Source of the DNA: Yponomeuta sedellus
Lineage: Eukaryota; Arthropoda; Insecta; Lepidoptera; Yponomeutidae
Reading direction: 5' to 3'
NCBI GenBank assembly: GCA_934045075.1
Contig: OW203726.1
Coordinates: 15,381,037-15,445,036, forward strand
DNA: 64,000 nucleotides
Below, in pieces: positions 41,106 to 50,804 of the stretch (the stretch's first letter is position 1; each line of letters begins with the position of its first letter). Made by a program: the position numbers and the translations under genes. The notes under the pieces are model-generated. The model had not been told where the DNA came from. It saw only the letters and a program-made list of their open reading frames with translations, and made no database searches.

Positions 41106-41190
41106 TGTACCTGGTCCCAAACTAGGATACCCTGTACCAGGCACGGGCGTCACACACATAAAAACTCACCCAGACTGAGGCCACTTCTAC
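41106..41190 (-). mobile_element. SINE F2, truncated
   Basis: 'CTGGTCCCAAACTAGGATAC' and 'CCTGTACCAGGCACGGGCG' match the inverted 3' part of F2. Confidence 0.6.
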
Positions 41191-41193
41191 AAG

Positions 41194-41290
41194 TGTAGAT
41201 AGATAGATAGAGAACACTTTATTGCACAACCAGAAAAATGTACGGCGGCCCCCAAAATAAAGTCCTAAAACTATTGTTTCTTGAGGGCTT
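41194..41290 (-). mobile_element. LINE 3' end with (GATA)n tail
   Basis: The reverse complement has 'GGACTTTATTTTGGGGGCC', 'CCGTACATTTTTCTGG' and 'GTGCAATAAAGTGTTCTC', and the tail is TATC repeats. Confidence 0.6.
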
Positions 41291-41364
41291 TCGGCATCAC
41301 AAAAAATGTGAAAAACAAAGTTGATATCGAACGTTTGTGCATCTCATCAGGGGATTAAGACACA

Positions 41365-41709
41365 CAAATGGTTGCATGCTGGGGCACGGGTCTCTTCCTG
41401 CATCGCAGGAAGGTTAGGCCATATTCTACCACGGGGTCCAAGTCCGGGTTGGTGGAGGATTGTAAGACAGTGGCGGGCCTTAAAGTCAGAAGTTATGAAG
41501 TCGCCCATAAGGCCTCTGACATGGCTTAACGATTACCATTACATGACAGCCGGCAACAACGGCTTAAGGTGCCTTGCGAAGCACGGTTGCGTCTCAAGGA
41601 AAATTGTCTCTAGCGGTAGTCAGTCACCCATCCTGCACCTGACCGCGCCTGTTGTTGCTTAACTCGAGTGATTGATTTCCATCACTCGGTTCCACTAGGC
41701 CACGAGCGC
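41365..41709 (-). mobile_element. 5S-rRNA-type SINE, near complete
   Basis: 'GCTGGGGCACGGGTCTC', 'GTAAGACAGTGGCGGGCC' and, at the right, 'GCGCCTGTTGTTGCTTAAC' with 'GGTTCCACTAGGCCACGAGC'. The 3' end is replaced by unrelated DNA at the left. Confidence 0.8.
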
Positions 41710-42092
41710 GCAAAAACCGAGTGAATTAAGAATAATAAACCTATCAGAGTTCGGTTTTGCTTACACCGTTAGTGTTTTCTTACAAGGGTGCACATGCAAA
41801 AGAGATAATTTAAATATTGATAAACCCTTCGTATACAATAAAGCACCTAACGCTTTATAGTATAGGAAGTATTTATCAATATTTGGGGGGTGAAGTCATA
41901 GGACATTTATTTGGCGCCATTTAGTACCACGTGACTGTATTGACTTTTCAACTACATAGTTATATTATAAAAAGTATTAGTCGTAGAGAAAAAAATACCA
42001 CATTTTTCTATTTTTTAACTTGTCCTCTGGTATACCGTTAAAACATTTTTAGTACAAGTTCACCATTATACCTAATTTAGGCTGCCAAAAAC
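41710..42092 (+). repeat. Dispersed diverged repeat, copy 2 (41890-42072), in AT-rich DNA
   Basis: 'GTACCACGTGACTGTATTGA', 'GTAGAGAAAAAAATACCAC' and 'TTTTTAGTACAAGTTCACC' match copy 1 at 37893-38135. The surrounding sequence is AT-rich, with no other feature. Confidence 0.6.
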
Positions 42093-42105
42093 AAAACAAA
42101 CAAAT

Positions 42106-42599
42106 TTTAAAAACCTATTTAGAGGCTAAAAATTCCGCCCATGCCGGGATTCGAACCCGCGACCTCTGGCTATTCGTGGCAGCGCTCTTTCAAACTGAGC
42201 TAATGGGCGACTCAACGGCATCAGTGAAATTTCGAACCTCTTTACACTATTCTCTGTATTACGTACAGGCCGCTGCCTGTACGTAATCTGGCTTACTTCA
42301 GCGACATCTGGCTGAAGTAAATTGCATCACATAGCCCCGAATACCTACTTTGCAGTTAGGTTTTTACATCGGAATGCTAACGCCGTACCCACATGATTAT
42401 ACTATTTTTATTTTTAATGCACTAACCCGTGCTAAGGACAATTTTAAAAACCTATTTAGAGGCTATAAATTCCACCCATGCTGGGATTCGAACAGAGGTC
42501 GCGGGTTCAAATCCCGGCATGGGGGGAATTTTTAGCTTCTAAATAAATTTTTTAAATTGTCCTTAGCACGGGTTAGTGGATTAAAAATAAAAATAGTAT
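42106..42599 (+). mobile_element. Unit A retroposon: head-to-tail dimer plus inverted arm, one TSD
   Basis: A 13-bp TSD 'AAAACAAACAAAT' (42093-42105 and 42600-42612) bounds the whole 494 bp. Reading left to right: inverted tRNA part, inverted body ('CAGCGACATCTGGCTGAAG', 'CCCACATGATTATAC'), an inverted A-rich tail, a second inverted 'AACCTATTTAGAGGC' with T-arm, and then a direct T-arm ('GGGTTCAAATCCCGGC') and direct tail. So the template was at least a head-to-tail dimer, copied into a palindromic insertion. The tRNA-like part is degraded. Confidence 0.8.
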
Positions 42600-42612
42600 A
42601 AAACAAACAAAT

Positions 42613-43519
42613 GCTAAATGATTGAGTGGCCCCGCAATTAGTGCTGGCTCATTGCAATACTTGACAATTGTCACAATCAAATATCGACGCGCCTCATCGT
42701 CTCGTTAGGTGACCCAGCCGGTACATACTTCGGTCGGCGCATCAGCCTGGAAATTCAGAAGGGGAATGCTGCAAATATAATAAGAGTGTTTTAATTAATA
42801 TATTAATTCGTTACGTAACTTTGCAGAAGTTCATTAACTTAAATATTAATCCAATCCAATTAATCCTTATTTCTCAGTACTCCTCCAGTCCATCCAAAGG
42901 TTGTCTGGCTGTCTAGTGATAAAGCTGCTGTCTGTATTCTTAGGCTTAAAAATCTGTGTAATTTCCTTTTTATATACAACTATTTGTGCCCCGCGGTGTT
43001 ACCCGGGATGTATTGATTTTCCCATGGGAATAAGATATTTTCCCGCAGTAGTCAGCTAACTCCAACCGCTAAGACGTGGAGAAAAACATACACACTCACA
43101 AACTTTCGGCTTAATAATATTAGTGTGAAGTGTGATGTGAGGAAGTGTGATCGCTCCAGCCGTTTAGACGTGATGAAGTAACAAACATCACCACGACACC
43201 ATTTGAATGACCTTTAGCATTCTATATAGTTACTTTGCACATCGAAAACTTTACTAAGCAAGCCTGTGTCATGGCGTTTGACGCCTCTCATCGTATCGCA
43301 TCGAGTCTCGCATAAACTTCAATGTAAAATCCCAACGTTATGGTACCAACATCACACAAGTTAAATAGCACATTTTTATAGGAATCCAGACTCAACGGTA
43401 CTCTCAGTGATGATAAAGTATTCTCTATATGTTATTGAGCCATAATGATGGCCGACCTCCGATAGGAGATGGCACCCGAAGAAGAAGAAGATATGTTATT
43501 GAGACCCAATGACATCTCA
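42613..43519. other. Unique DNA, nothing recognised
   Basis: Some GC-richer pieces, but no ORF or repeat. A 'GATGGCACCCGAAGAAGAAG' word near 43469 is RTE/SINE-like tail debris. Confidence 0.3.
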
Positions 43520-43732
43520 AACATGGGTAGACTGGGGTCGGTTCTTAAGTGGAGATGGCGAATCGGCAAACGCAGCGTAGGGCACCTTGTGACCCAGTGG
43601 AGCAATGACATTTTAGCAAAACGGTGGGCAGTGACTGGAAGAGGAGAGCCGAAGTTCGGGTTCAGTGGCGTGTCTTGTTCAGCCGTGGACAGACAACAGC
43701 TGATTATGAAGATGATGATGATGTCTTCATCT
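43520..43732 (+). mobile_element. RTE-type 3' end with a (GAT)n tail
   Basis: The plus frame reads 'LKWRWRIGKRSVGHLVTQW', 'AVTGRG' and 'SAVDRQQLIM', then GATGATGAT. It is a degraded RTE C-terminal tail. Confidence 0.65.
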
Positions 43733-44215
43733 TAAAAAAAATATGCAATTTGACTATAGAACTGAGTACTCTTCATCTTTGTATTCGCCTCATCCAATTA
43801 TTTGTTGTGGGCATCATAGGTTGGAAAATCTGAATTAACAACAGTTTAGTGTTCCATTGTCAGTGCGGCCATAATCGAGTCAGGCAGCATTAATTGGGCA
43901 CAAGGGACTGACGACTGCATATATTTATCTGCTATTATGCTATTATGAAGATGACGATGATGTCTTCATCTTAAAAAAATATATGCATATTGATTGTGGA
44001 ACTGAGTACTCTTATCTTTGTATTCGCCTCATCCCATTATTTGGGGTCGGCTTTCATAGTACTGTTGCTCCAGGATTTTATTAAACTAATTATTAGGTTG
44101 GAAAATCTGAGTTAACTAAAGTTTAGTGTTCCATTGTCAGTGCGGCCATAATCGAGTCAGGCAGCATTAATTGGGCACAAGGGACTGACGACCGTATATA
44201 TTTATCTGCTACCGG
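43705..44215 (+). repeat. Two-copy tandem duplication, about 250-bp period
   Basis: 'GATGTCTTCATCTTAAAAAA', 'AACTGAGTACTC', 'GTTCCATTGTCAGTGCGGCC' and 'AATCGAGTCAGGCAGCATTA' occur in both halves (43705-43935, 43945-44215). Copy 2 has about 40 extra bases near 44060. The unit includes the RTE (GAT)n tail. Confidence 0.85.
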
Positions 44216-44384
44216 CTTCAGATTCCCAACTAAATATGTCTGAAACACTACGGTGTGACTTTGAAATTGTACTTTACAATAATGAAAGTAAACGGTATAG
44301 GTGCATCATCACCCGTACTTTTATTATTGTTTATTATATTTTTGAAGTGAAGTTATCAATACCATTTTCTAACGATGGAGGAAA
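44216..44384. other. Unique DNA, nothing recognised
   Basis: No supported feature. Confidence 0.3.
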
Positions 44385-44495
44385 ACAGCGTGATTAAAAT
44401 TTACAATCCGTGGTGGGCACGCATGGTAATTAAGTCCAAACTCCTCACTGAGAGAAGGCATGTGCCCAGCAGTGGGACGTTTGTAGGCTTCCTTA
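44385..44495 (+). mobile_element. SINE D, 3' part
   Basis: 'GGGCACGCATGGTAATTAAG', 'ACTGAGAGAAGGCATGTGCC' and 'CAGTGGGACGTTTGTAGGC'. Confidence 0.7.
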
Positions 44496-44640
44496 AAAAG
44501 ATACGCAAGTTACCACATTCCCTATACATGAGACAAGTGTTAGAGTAATCATGTCTTAAGTATTTTTGACGAATGCTATTTTACTTTGGGTTTTTTTTTT
44601 GTTTCAATTTAAGAGTACAAAAGAAGAGTTATAATAGTGT

Positions 44641-44808
44641 TGTTAGCTACGGGTGGACTGTATAGGAAAACTAAAGAGAAACTAAGGAAAACGCTAATAA
44701 TAGATTTAATGGAAAATGTAGGCAAGAAAATGGTATGAGACAGAGTGGTTGACAAATGTGACAGTAAAAACATAGAATAATAAAAAGGAGGTGAAACTGT
44801 CCGCAACA
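44641..44808 (-). repeat. LTR (3' LTR in element orientation)
   Basis: 168 bp, beginning 'TGTTAGCTACGGGTGG' and ending 'GTCCGCAACA' on the plus strand. Identical to 47642-47809. Confidence 0.95.
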
Positions 44809-44822
44809 TGCTCCCCTTTTTT
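44809..44822 (-). promoter_or_regulatory. Polypurine tract
   Basis: On the minus strand 'AAAAAAGGGGAGCA' lies directly before the 3' LTR, the place and composition of a second-strand primer. Confidence 0.75.
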
Positions 44823-45960
44823 AGGAAAAAACACAACAATAACAATATACAAAACAAATTTATATATAAGAACAGGACTGCTACGCGTCCACTGCCCTCG
44901 TCGCTTCTCCCTCACTTCATCTTTATCTTCGGCAGCTGGTCAGCCGACGAGGCATTGAGGGTAATCAGTAAAGGCTCCGTGGGGTTAGGGGTTTGCTGGG
45001 TTTGATCATAGTCTAGAACTTTGGTGTCGTACAGGCTGCGTAGGTGTTGCCACGGGTGCGTTGTTGGGCTTCTCCAAACGGAAATCACGGTAGTTCAGTG
45101 AATCACGATCCTCTGTGTCGTCAGTCTCCACCATCGGAAAACTGAAATGTGACGACGGCCGATTCATAAAAATGCTGCACCAACATGCACCGGGTCATGA
45201 ACCTATACGTCCGTCCGCCGTCCGCGTCTACAACAGCGACTTCATATCGTCGCGTTTTCCAAACAGATCTCGCCATCGCCACTCTTTTTGTTCCCTCAGC
45301 TCACAACTGCAGTCGAGGGGACGAGGGTCGTGGACACTAAAAACACACAACAGAAAACATCTTATTTGTACGTAATTGCTTAACGGGAAAAATGAGCAAA
45401 GACAAATAATTAGAATTTAGAAGAGCATATCAAAATGAAGACAAATTTCAAATTAACTCATTGGCGTACGTGTATCAACGGAAGCCAGCCGCTTACATGT
45501 TAGGGTGGGTGCGACTGGCGTCAATTGAGACTGACGCTGATTACCACTGGCGTCGAACGGAGCATTGGACGATCGTTACACGCTGATGCGTGGTCGTTGC
45601 GGTGCAAGCGCAGAATGTTTATAAAATACGCGCGTTGGGTGTCGGCGGCATGGAGATAAAATACTTTCATTTATGTCTAATATCGGCATGAAATGCTGAT
45701 ATCCCTCACGTCTGGCAGGCTGAGCCGGAGCTTGAACGTGCATGGGTAAACTAAAGGCTGGAACGATATGGCGTGAAGTTTTAGTCAATCCAGCTGAATT
45801 GCGTGCTGCCCACGAGCGCCTGACGTGAAGCACGGCACTGTGGCGGAGCCTGCAGTCGTTTACGCCACAACGCTTCCCCTTGCACGTCCGCCACCGATGC
45901 GAAGTAGACTCGAGACATCGATAGCAAACTCTTGCTTCATGAAGCCAGCGCCATCTGTTG

Positions 45961-47508
45961 TCAATAGAGAGACGTTTGAAAAATGGACACCGCTAAATTA
46001 TGCAGATTATTGCAGTAAAGGCAAAACGTAGATGCCCGAGTAGCTACCAGTGGTGTTACTCGTCGGCGAGGTTGGCGCTGTGAAAGCGCAAGATTTGCCG
46101 CCGTGACAGCCGGTGGCGACACCGGATAGTTGAGTAGGCGCCACGGAGGCACAGGATTTGGCAATGTGACATCCGGTGGCGACACCGGACAGTCAGGCAA
46201 GCGCCGCGGAGGCGCGGGGTTTGCCGATGTGACAACCGGCGGCGACACCGGACGGTCAGGCAGGCGCCGCGAGGACGCAGGGGTTGCCAAAGTGACCGCC
46301 AGTGGCGACACCAGAAGGTCGGGCAGGTGTGGCGAAGACGCGGGGAATGCCGGCGTGACCACCAGTGGCGACACCGGACGGTCAGGCAAGCGCCGCGAAG
46401 GCACGGGGGATGCCGACGTGATTACCAATGGCGACACCGGACGGTCAGGCAAGCGCCGCGAAGGCGCGGGGGATGCCGACGTGACCTCCAGTGGCGACAC
46501 CGGACGGTCGGGCAAGCGCCGCAAAGGCGCGGGGGATGCCGACGTGACCGCCAGTGGTCGGGCAAGCGCCGCGAAGGCGCGGGGGATGCCGACGTGACCG
46601 CCATTGGCGACACCGGACGGTCGGGCAAGCGCCGCGAAGGCGCGGGCGGGGGATGCCGACGTGACCGCTAGTGGCGACACCGGACGGTCGGGCAAGCACC
46701 GCGAAGGCGCGGGGGATGCCGACGTGACCGCCAGTGGCGACACCGGACGGTCGGGCAAGCGGCGCGAAGGCGCGGGGGATGCCGACGTGACCGCCAGTGG
46801 CGACACTGGACGGTCGGGCAAGCGGCGCGAAGGCGCGGGGGATGCCGACGTGACCGCCAGTGGCGACACCGGACGGTCGGGCAAGCGCAGCGAAGGCGCG
46901 GGGGATGCCGACGTGACCGCCAGTGGCGACACCGGACGGTCGGGCAAGCACCGCGAAGGCGCGAGGGCTAGTTGAAGCTTAGAAGTAGACAAAGATGCCG
47001 GTGTGGCCGCCAGTGGCGACACCGGTCGGCCGAGTCGTGCCCCTTCTAAATTAGCGCAATTTACTGCTACTCTACTCCTAGCCTCACTACTGTCACATAT
47101 ACATTTTTCTGGTACTTGACGTAGTCGCCGCTGTTCTTTTTTGAACGCGGCCTCGACGACTAATGCAGCCGCCTCGAGCTCTTTTTGTTCTACAACGAAC
47201 CGCAACTCGGCGAGGTACCGCTCCTGCTCACGCTGCTCTCGTTCAAGGTGATCCAAGCGCTCTTTTTCACGCCATTCGTGCTCTAGTCTCAAGCGCGCTT
47301 CCACGGCTGCCTTTCGAGCTCGTATGGCTGTAGCTTTAGACGTTCCACGGGAATCTGTTGGCAGGTTCACTACGGAACAGTTCGAGAGCTGACCGGTTTG
47401 ACAGCCGACATCGATGGTGATTGTGGACTTGATCATGTCGGTGGGCTCGAGGACTGCCTTGGACAAGTTCTTACCTTGGGTGAATATTGTGAACTGTTCT
47501 AAATACAT
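45961..47508 (-). CDS. LTR-element ORF: helical Gag-like region + 21-aa Pro-rich repeats (515 aa)
   Basis: The frame is open from the ATG at 47508 down to 45961. Residues about 1-60 have no recognisable domain. About 62-132 are Arg/Glu/Ala-rich and strongly helical ('RKAAVEARLRLEHEWREKER', 'EREQREQERYLAELRF'), like the N-terminal coiled-coil of BEL/Pao-type Gag proteins. About 160-495 are 16 or so copies of a 21-residue unit with 'LPDRPVSPLAVTSASPAPS' as core. The C-terminus (about 496-515) is unique. No zinc knuckle or protease is visible. The array is open although the DNA has one 13-bp deletion and one 4-bp insertion that cancel each other, so the middle is read in a different frame ('AFAALARPSGVA'). 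It could be a structural or RNA-packaging protein, or just a permissive ORF. Confidence 0.7.
   Translation of the reverse strand: MYLEQFTIFTQGKNLSKAVLEPTDMIKSTITIDVGCQTGQLSNCSVVNLPTDSRGTSKATAIRARKAAVEARLRLEHEWREKERLDHLEREQREQERYLAELRFVVEQKELEAAALVVEAAFKKEQRRLRQVPEKCICDSSEARSRVAVNCANLEGARLGRPVSPLAATPASLSTSKLQLALAPSRCLPDRPVSPLAVTSASPAPSLRLPDRPVSPLAVTSASPAPSRRLPDRPVSPLAVTSASPAPSRRLPDRPVSPLAVTSASPAPSRCLPDRPVSPLAVTSASPARAFAALARPSGVANGGHVGIPRAFAALARPLAVTSASPAPLRRLPDRPVSPLEVTSASPAPSRRLPDRPVSPLVITSASPVPSRRLPDRPVSPLVVTPAFPASSPHLPDLLVSPLAVTLATPASSRRLPDRPVSPPVVTSANPAPPRRLPDCPVSPPDVTLPNPVPPWRLLNYPVSPPAVTAANLALSQRQPRRRVTPLVATRASTFCLYCNNLHNLAVSIFQTSLY
46090..47035. repeat. 63-bp minisatellite inside the LTR element
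   Basis: About 15-16 GC-rich units sharing 'GATGCCGACGTGACCGCCAG' and 'TGGCGACACCGGACGGTCGG'. Central units are more alike than outer ones, as expected from unequal exchange. Long reading frames occur on both strands because the period is 63 (a multiple of 3) and stops are rare. Only the minus ORF continues into unique coding-like sequence. Confidence 0.9.
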
Positions 47509-47623
47509 ACATACTCGTAGAAGTGGCGGTCGAGGCTAAAAGGAAAAAGCGTGAACATGAAACGATAAAACTACAAGCGGCGAAAATATGAAGTCTACGG
47601 AAAACTAAAACTAGTTCAAAAAC

Positions 47624-47641
47624 TACGGTAGAAGGACCAAA
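47624..47641 (-). promoter_or_regulatory. Primer-binding-site-like sequence
   Basis: On the minus strand 'TTTGGTCCTTCTACCG' follows the 5' LTR immediately. The 'TTTGGTCCTTC' word starts the internal part of many insect LTR elements. The priming tRNA is not identified. Confidence 0.55.
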
Positions 47642-47809
47642 TGTTAGCTACGGGTGGACTGTATAGGAAAACTAAAGAGAAACTAAGGAAAACGCTAATA
47701 ATAGATTTAATGGAAAATGTAGGCAAGAAAATGGTATGAGACAGAGTGGTTGACAAATGTGACAGTAAAAACATAGAATAATAAAAAGGAGGTGAAACTG
47801 TCCGCAACA
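47642..47809 (-). repeat. LTR (5' LTR in element orientation)
   Basis: 168 bp, identical to 44641-44808 as far as I can see; no TATA element is obvious. Confidence 0.95.
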
Positions 47810-47814
47810 AGTGT

Positions 47815-48808
47815 TCTAATGTATTTGAAAGCTTCCTCACTGGCTTTCATTTCGTGTACCGTTAGAGTGAACGGATTTGCTTCACCAATACTACTAAGCA
47901 TACCTAAAGTGAATATCTGCATTTTGTCAGCCACTAATGAAAATATCTGCTTGGTTAAAGAGGCATATCAGATATTTCCGTTAGTGGCTTTACTATAGGT
48001 ATTCGTTAGTAAATCTGTTCACTCTAGATACATGTGTGTATATGTGCTTATTGTATTTCATATTAGTTATTGTTATGTTATATAATATTGCCCCACTATT
48101 TTAAATTTCATATATCATCTAGATATAATTAGTAATTTTTATATTGTTTGATATTGCACTACCTGCTAATCTTGTCTCCAAAACTTAGTTAAGCTGGTAG
48201 ATAATGCAAAGTAGCATTAAGCTCGCGTATGTGCAAAATATTTATGCAATAAAAAAATTTAATAATAATAATAATATATTTAAAAAAGAGGGCTATCATA
48301 CTCATTAACTAACTCTACGCCCTCATAAGCCACGCTAGTGTAAAATGATAAACTCATTAAAGTCACTTATCACCCTCCTAGTTTAACGTACCTACATTTT
48401 GCATCAAGCGCTCTGCAAGATTAATGATAGTTCCACCTAGCTCTTAACTTAAACTATAAAGTTTAGTCATCTTCTGTTACACTGCATACCATCAGCTATT
48501 CATGAATAGCATTTTACTCGAAGACCATTGTTATTGTTGTTTGGATACCAAAATATGTACAAATAAATATACCCGTGTGTTGGCTCCACTCCACAGATGG
48601 CTTTTGTTTACTCTTCTCTAGGGCAAAAAAAAAACATTTCATGCATTTGGTGTGCTCTGGAGGAAAACATATCTTTTCCAGGAAATATTGTCCATGACTG
48701 CCTTGTCTTGTAATGATATTTTTCTACTGTTTTGCTTACTTATAACTTACATTGCTTATAACTTTTTTTATTTAAAGTTATAATACGGATCACTTATTTG
48801 TAGCTTAT
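47815..48808. other. AT-rich DNA, nothing recognised
   Basis: An (AAT)n run near 48260 follows a 'GCAATAAAAAAATT' word and may be the tail of an old LINE. Otherwise empty. Confidence 0.35.
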
Positions 48809-48820
48809 AGTTAGTCATTA

Positions 48821-49083
48821 CACTGTGTGGTGTCGGCCCAGATAATAGCACCAACCCAAATTCTTCCCCCGGGTGTCGTAAAAGGCGACTAAGGGACACT
48901 AACCGGGGGTTGGGCAGCAGCGCCCCCTGCAGTACAATTCCAGAAAACTGCGATCCCCAACCCGCATGCCCAGCGTGGGGATTATGGGCATTACCCCCCA
49001 ATGATGGCAAAACCTTGCGCTATGGCGCTCGGTAGAGGAGGGCTATGTCCAGCAGTGGACTGATATACCCTGAAGAAGAGAAG
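48821..49083 (+). mobile_element. SINE C, full length, with TSD
   Basis: Flanked by the 12-bp repeat 'AGTTAGTCATTA' (48809-48820 and 49084-49095). It starts 'CACTGTGTGGTGTCGGCCC' and contains 'GTGTCGTAAAAGGCGACTAA', 'AGCGCCCCCTGCAGTAC', 'CCCAGCGTGGGGATTATGG' and 'AGGAGGGCTATGTCCAGCAG', then (GAA)n. The RNA ancestor is not evident: no clear tRNA or 5S boxes. This is the reference copy for fragments at 4891, 11262, 16462, 28563 and 49157. Confidence 0.85.
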
Positions 49084-49156
49084 AGTTAGTCATTAAGAAT
49101 TCCTATGTAAGCTGCAAGTTTCCCAAAAAGAAATAAATAATAATAATAAAATAATT

Positions 49157-49256
49157 ATGGGCATTACCCCCCAATCATGGCACAACCTTGCGATCATTAG
49201 GGGAGGGCTATGTCTAGCAGTGGACTAATGTAGCCTGAAGAAGAAGAAGAAGAGAA
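49157..49256 (+). mobile_element. SINE C, 3' part
   Basis: 'TTATGGGCATTACCCCCCAA', 'AGGGGAGGGCTATGTCTAGC' and (GAA)n. About 65 bases after the full copy. Confidence 0.8.
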
Positions 49257-49373
49257 GAATAAAATAATACAATTTTCTCTTGCACATAACATCTGTTTCA
49301 TCTGTGGATATATCTGCACATAACATATGTTTCATTAGTGTGTAATATGGGTATACTTAACAAATAAATAATT

Positions 49374-49735
49374 TTAAAAACCTATTTAGAGGCTAAAAAT
49401 TTCACCCATGCCGGGATTCGAACCCGCAACCTCTGGCTATCCGTGCCAGCGCTCTACCAATTGAGCCAATGGGCGACTCACGGCATCAGTGAAATTTCGA
49501 ACCTCTTTACACTATTCTCTGTATTACGTACAGGCAGCGACATCTGGCTGAAGTAAATTGCATCACTTACAGCCCCGAATACCTACTTTGTAGTTAGGTT
49601 TAACATCGGAACGATATCACTGTACCCACATGATTTTACTATTATTATTTTTAATGCACTAACCCGTGCTAAGGAACAAATTTAAAAACCTATTTAGAGG
49701 CTAAAAATTTCACCCATGCCGGGAATCGAACCCGC
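49374..49735 (-). mobile_element. Unit A retroposon, head-to-tail dimer form with TSD
   Basis: A 12-bp TSD 'AAATAAATAATT' (49362-49373 and 49736-49747) flanks it. Minus-strand order: truncated T-arm, tail ('CCTTAGCACGGGTTAGTGC'), body, full tRNA-like part, 'AGCCTCTAAATAGG', end 'TTTTTAAAA'. There is no A-rich 'GCATTAAAAA' tail at its end, so priming took place at the 'GGTTTTTAAA' site. No inverted arm is present. Confidence 0.8.
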
Positions 49736-49747
49736 AAATAAATAATT

Positions 49748-50317
49748 GTAATTTACACACGTTATGAGCTAAGTTGTATTTGCAGCATTTTTACCCAATT
49801 ATTTTGCGTGTTCCATTTATGTACCAGGGATACGTTTTTTTATTTCAAATGAAAAGCCGAAGCAGTGTCACACACACTGTCCCTCAAAGTAAATATTTAA
49901 GGCTGTAATACGTTGCTAGGGGCTTATTTGTTGCTCCCAACGGAGGATGTAAACACTCTTTCTGCCAACACTGCTTCACGTACGTTCTCCTTTTCTTGTT
50001 TCCTTTGTCCTTCTCTAATACCTCTCTCGAGAGTGAAATAGGAAAAGTTTCATTGATCGAATTTGGCTTGTTATAAGAAAATCGGGGATTTATTCGGTGA
50101 AACATAGCCGGGAGGACGATAAGTTCTATTTATAATCCGTTTTCATTGAAAAGTATGACTCGCGGCAACCTCGACACGGTGTTTTTAGGCCAATTTATTT
50201 GTACCGAAAATTATTACACAATCTTTTTGTACTTGGTTTACATACTTTATGTATGTATGTAGACATAAAGAATAATACACACTAGGCTAGGCCTGTCCTG
50301 TGAGGGTCGCCACTGAT
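49748..50317. other. AT-rich DNA, nothing recognised
   Basis: No supported feature. Confidence 0.3.
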
Positions 50318-50403
50318 TTCATCCTTATTAGGTATCTAAAGATAATATGGACAAAATAATCTGTTTATGTCCATAATATCTTTAGATAATAAGGATGAAA
50401 TCT
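50318..50403. repeat. Near-perfect palindrome, about 35-bp arms
   Basis: 'GATTTCATCCTTATTAGGTA' against 'TAATAAGGATGAAATC', and 'TCTAAAGATAATATGGAC' against 'GTCCATAATATCTTTAGA', around a 15-base loop. Confidence 0.8.
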
Positions 50404-50804
50404 ATTTTAAATGAATGAATGAATAACCATTTATTGCCAAGAACAGCGGATATATTACACTTATAAACTTAGATAGTAAATTACTTTTATCAAAGTATAT
50501 TTTAAAGCAAGTACTAGGAATGAAATGAAAAGGTTTTATTCAAAGTAGCGCAGAAGCTGCGGCTTAATGAACGTTACAATTCAAACTAGGTGACCATTTC
50601 AAAATCTAGATCAGAGTTTACATTATTATTTTAAAACATAGAACTCGTGCATTGTACTGGGTTTAATTCCAGACGTTATTGTCACCTAAATAATCGTTTA
50701 TGCTATAGTGCAAGTAAAAGCTTGGCAAAAGGTATAGACGCTTAGCGTATGCTGGTGGATGCTGGGCATCCTACAGCGCTGATCATCGGAGTCTGAATCT
50801 TAAT
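50404..50804. other. AT-rich DNA, nothing recognised
   Basis: 'ATGAATGAATGAATAACC' then 'TTTATTGCC' at 50409 may be a LINE 3' end (minus). Confidence 0.3.

Larger units (their letters stand above)
44641..47809 (-). mobile_element. Non-autonomous LTR retrotransposon, BEL/Pao-like
   Basis: 3169 bp with two direct terminal repeats (44641-44808 and 47642-47809) that are identical as far as I can compare. Each LTR starts TG and ends CA, and the element is flanked by the 5-bp TSD 'AGTGT' (44636-44640 and 47810-47814). A tRNA-binding-like site and a polypurine tract fit the minus orientation. There is no protease, RT, RNase H or integrase. Its only long ORF is 45961-47508. Identical LTRs mean recent insertion. 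Replication would need proteins from a related autonomous copy. The BEL/Pao label rests on the 'TTTGGTCCTTC' start-site sequence and the helical Gag-like region, so it is inference. Confidence 0.9.

Noticed and set aside
44609..44915. Short ORFs near 44.6-44.9 kb, repeated at 47.6-47.9 kb
   Set aside because: They lie in the two identical LTRs; duplication of non-coding sequence.
46130..46975. Plus-strand ORFs over the 63-bp minisatellite
   Set aside because: They stop at the array edges, whereas the minus ORF continues into coding-like unique sequence and agrees with the LTR element's orientation.
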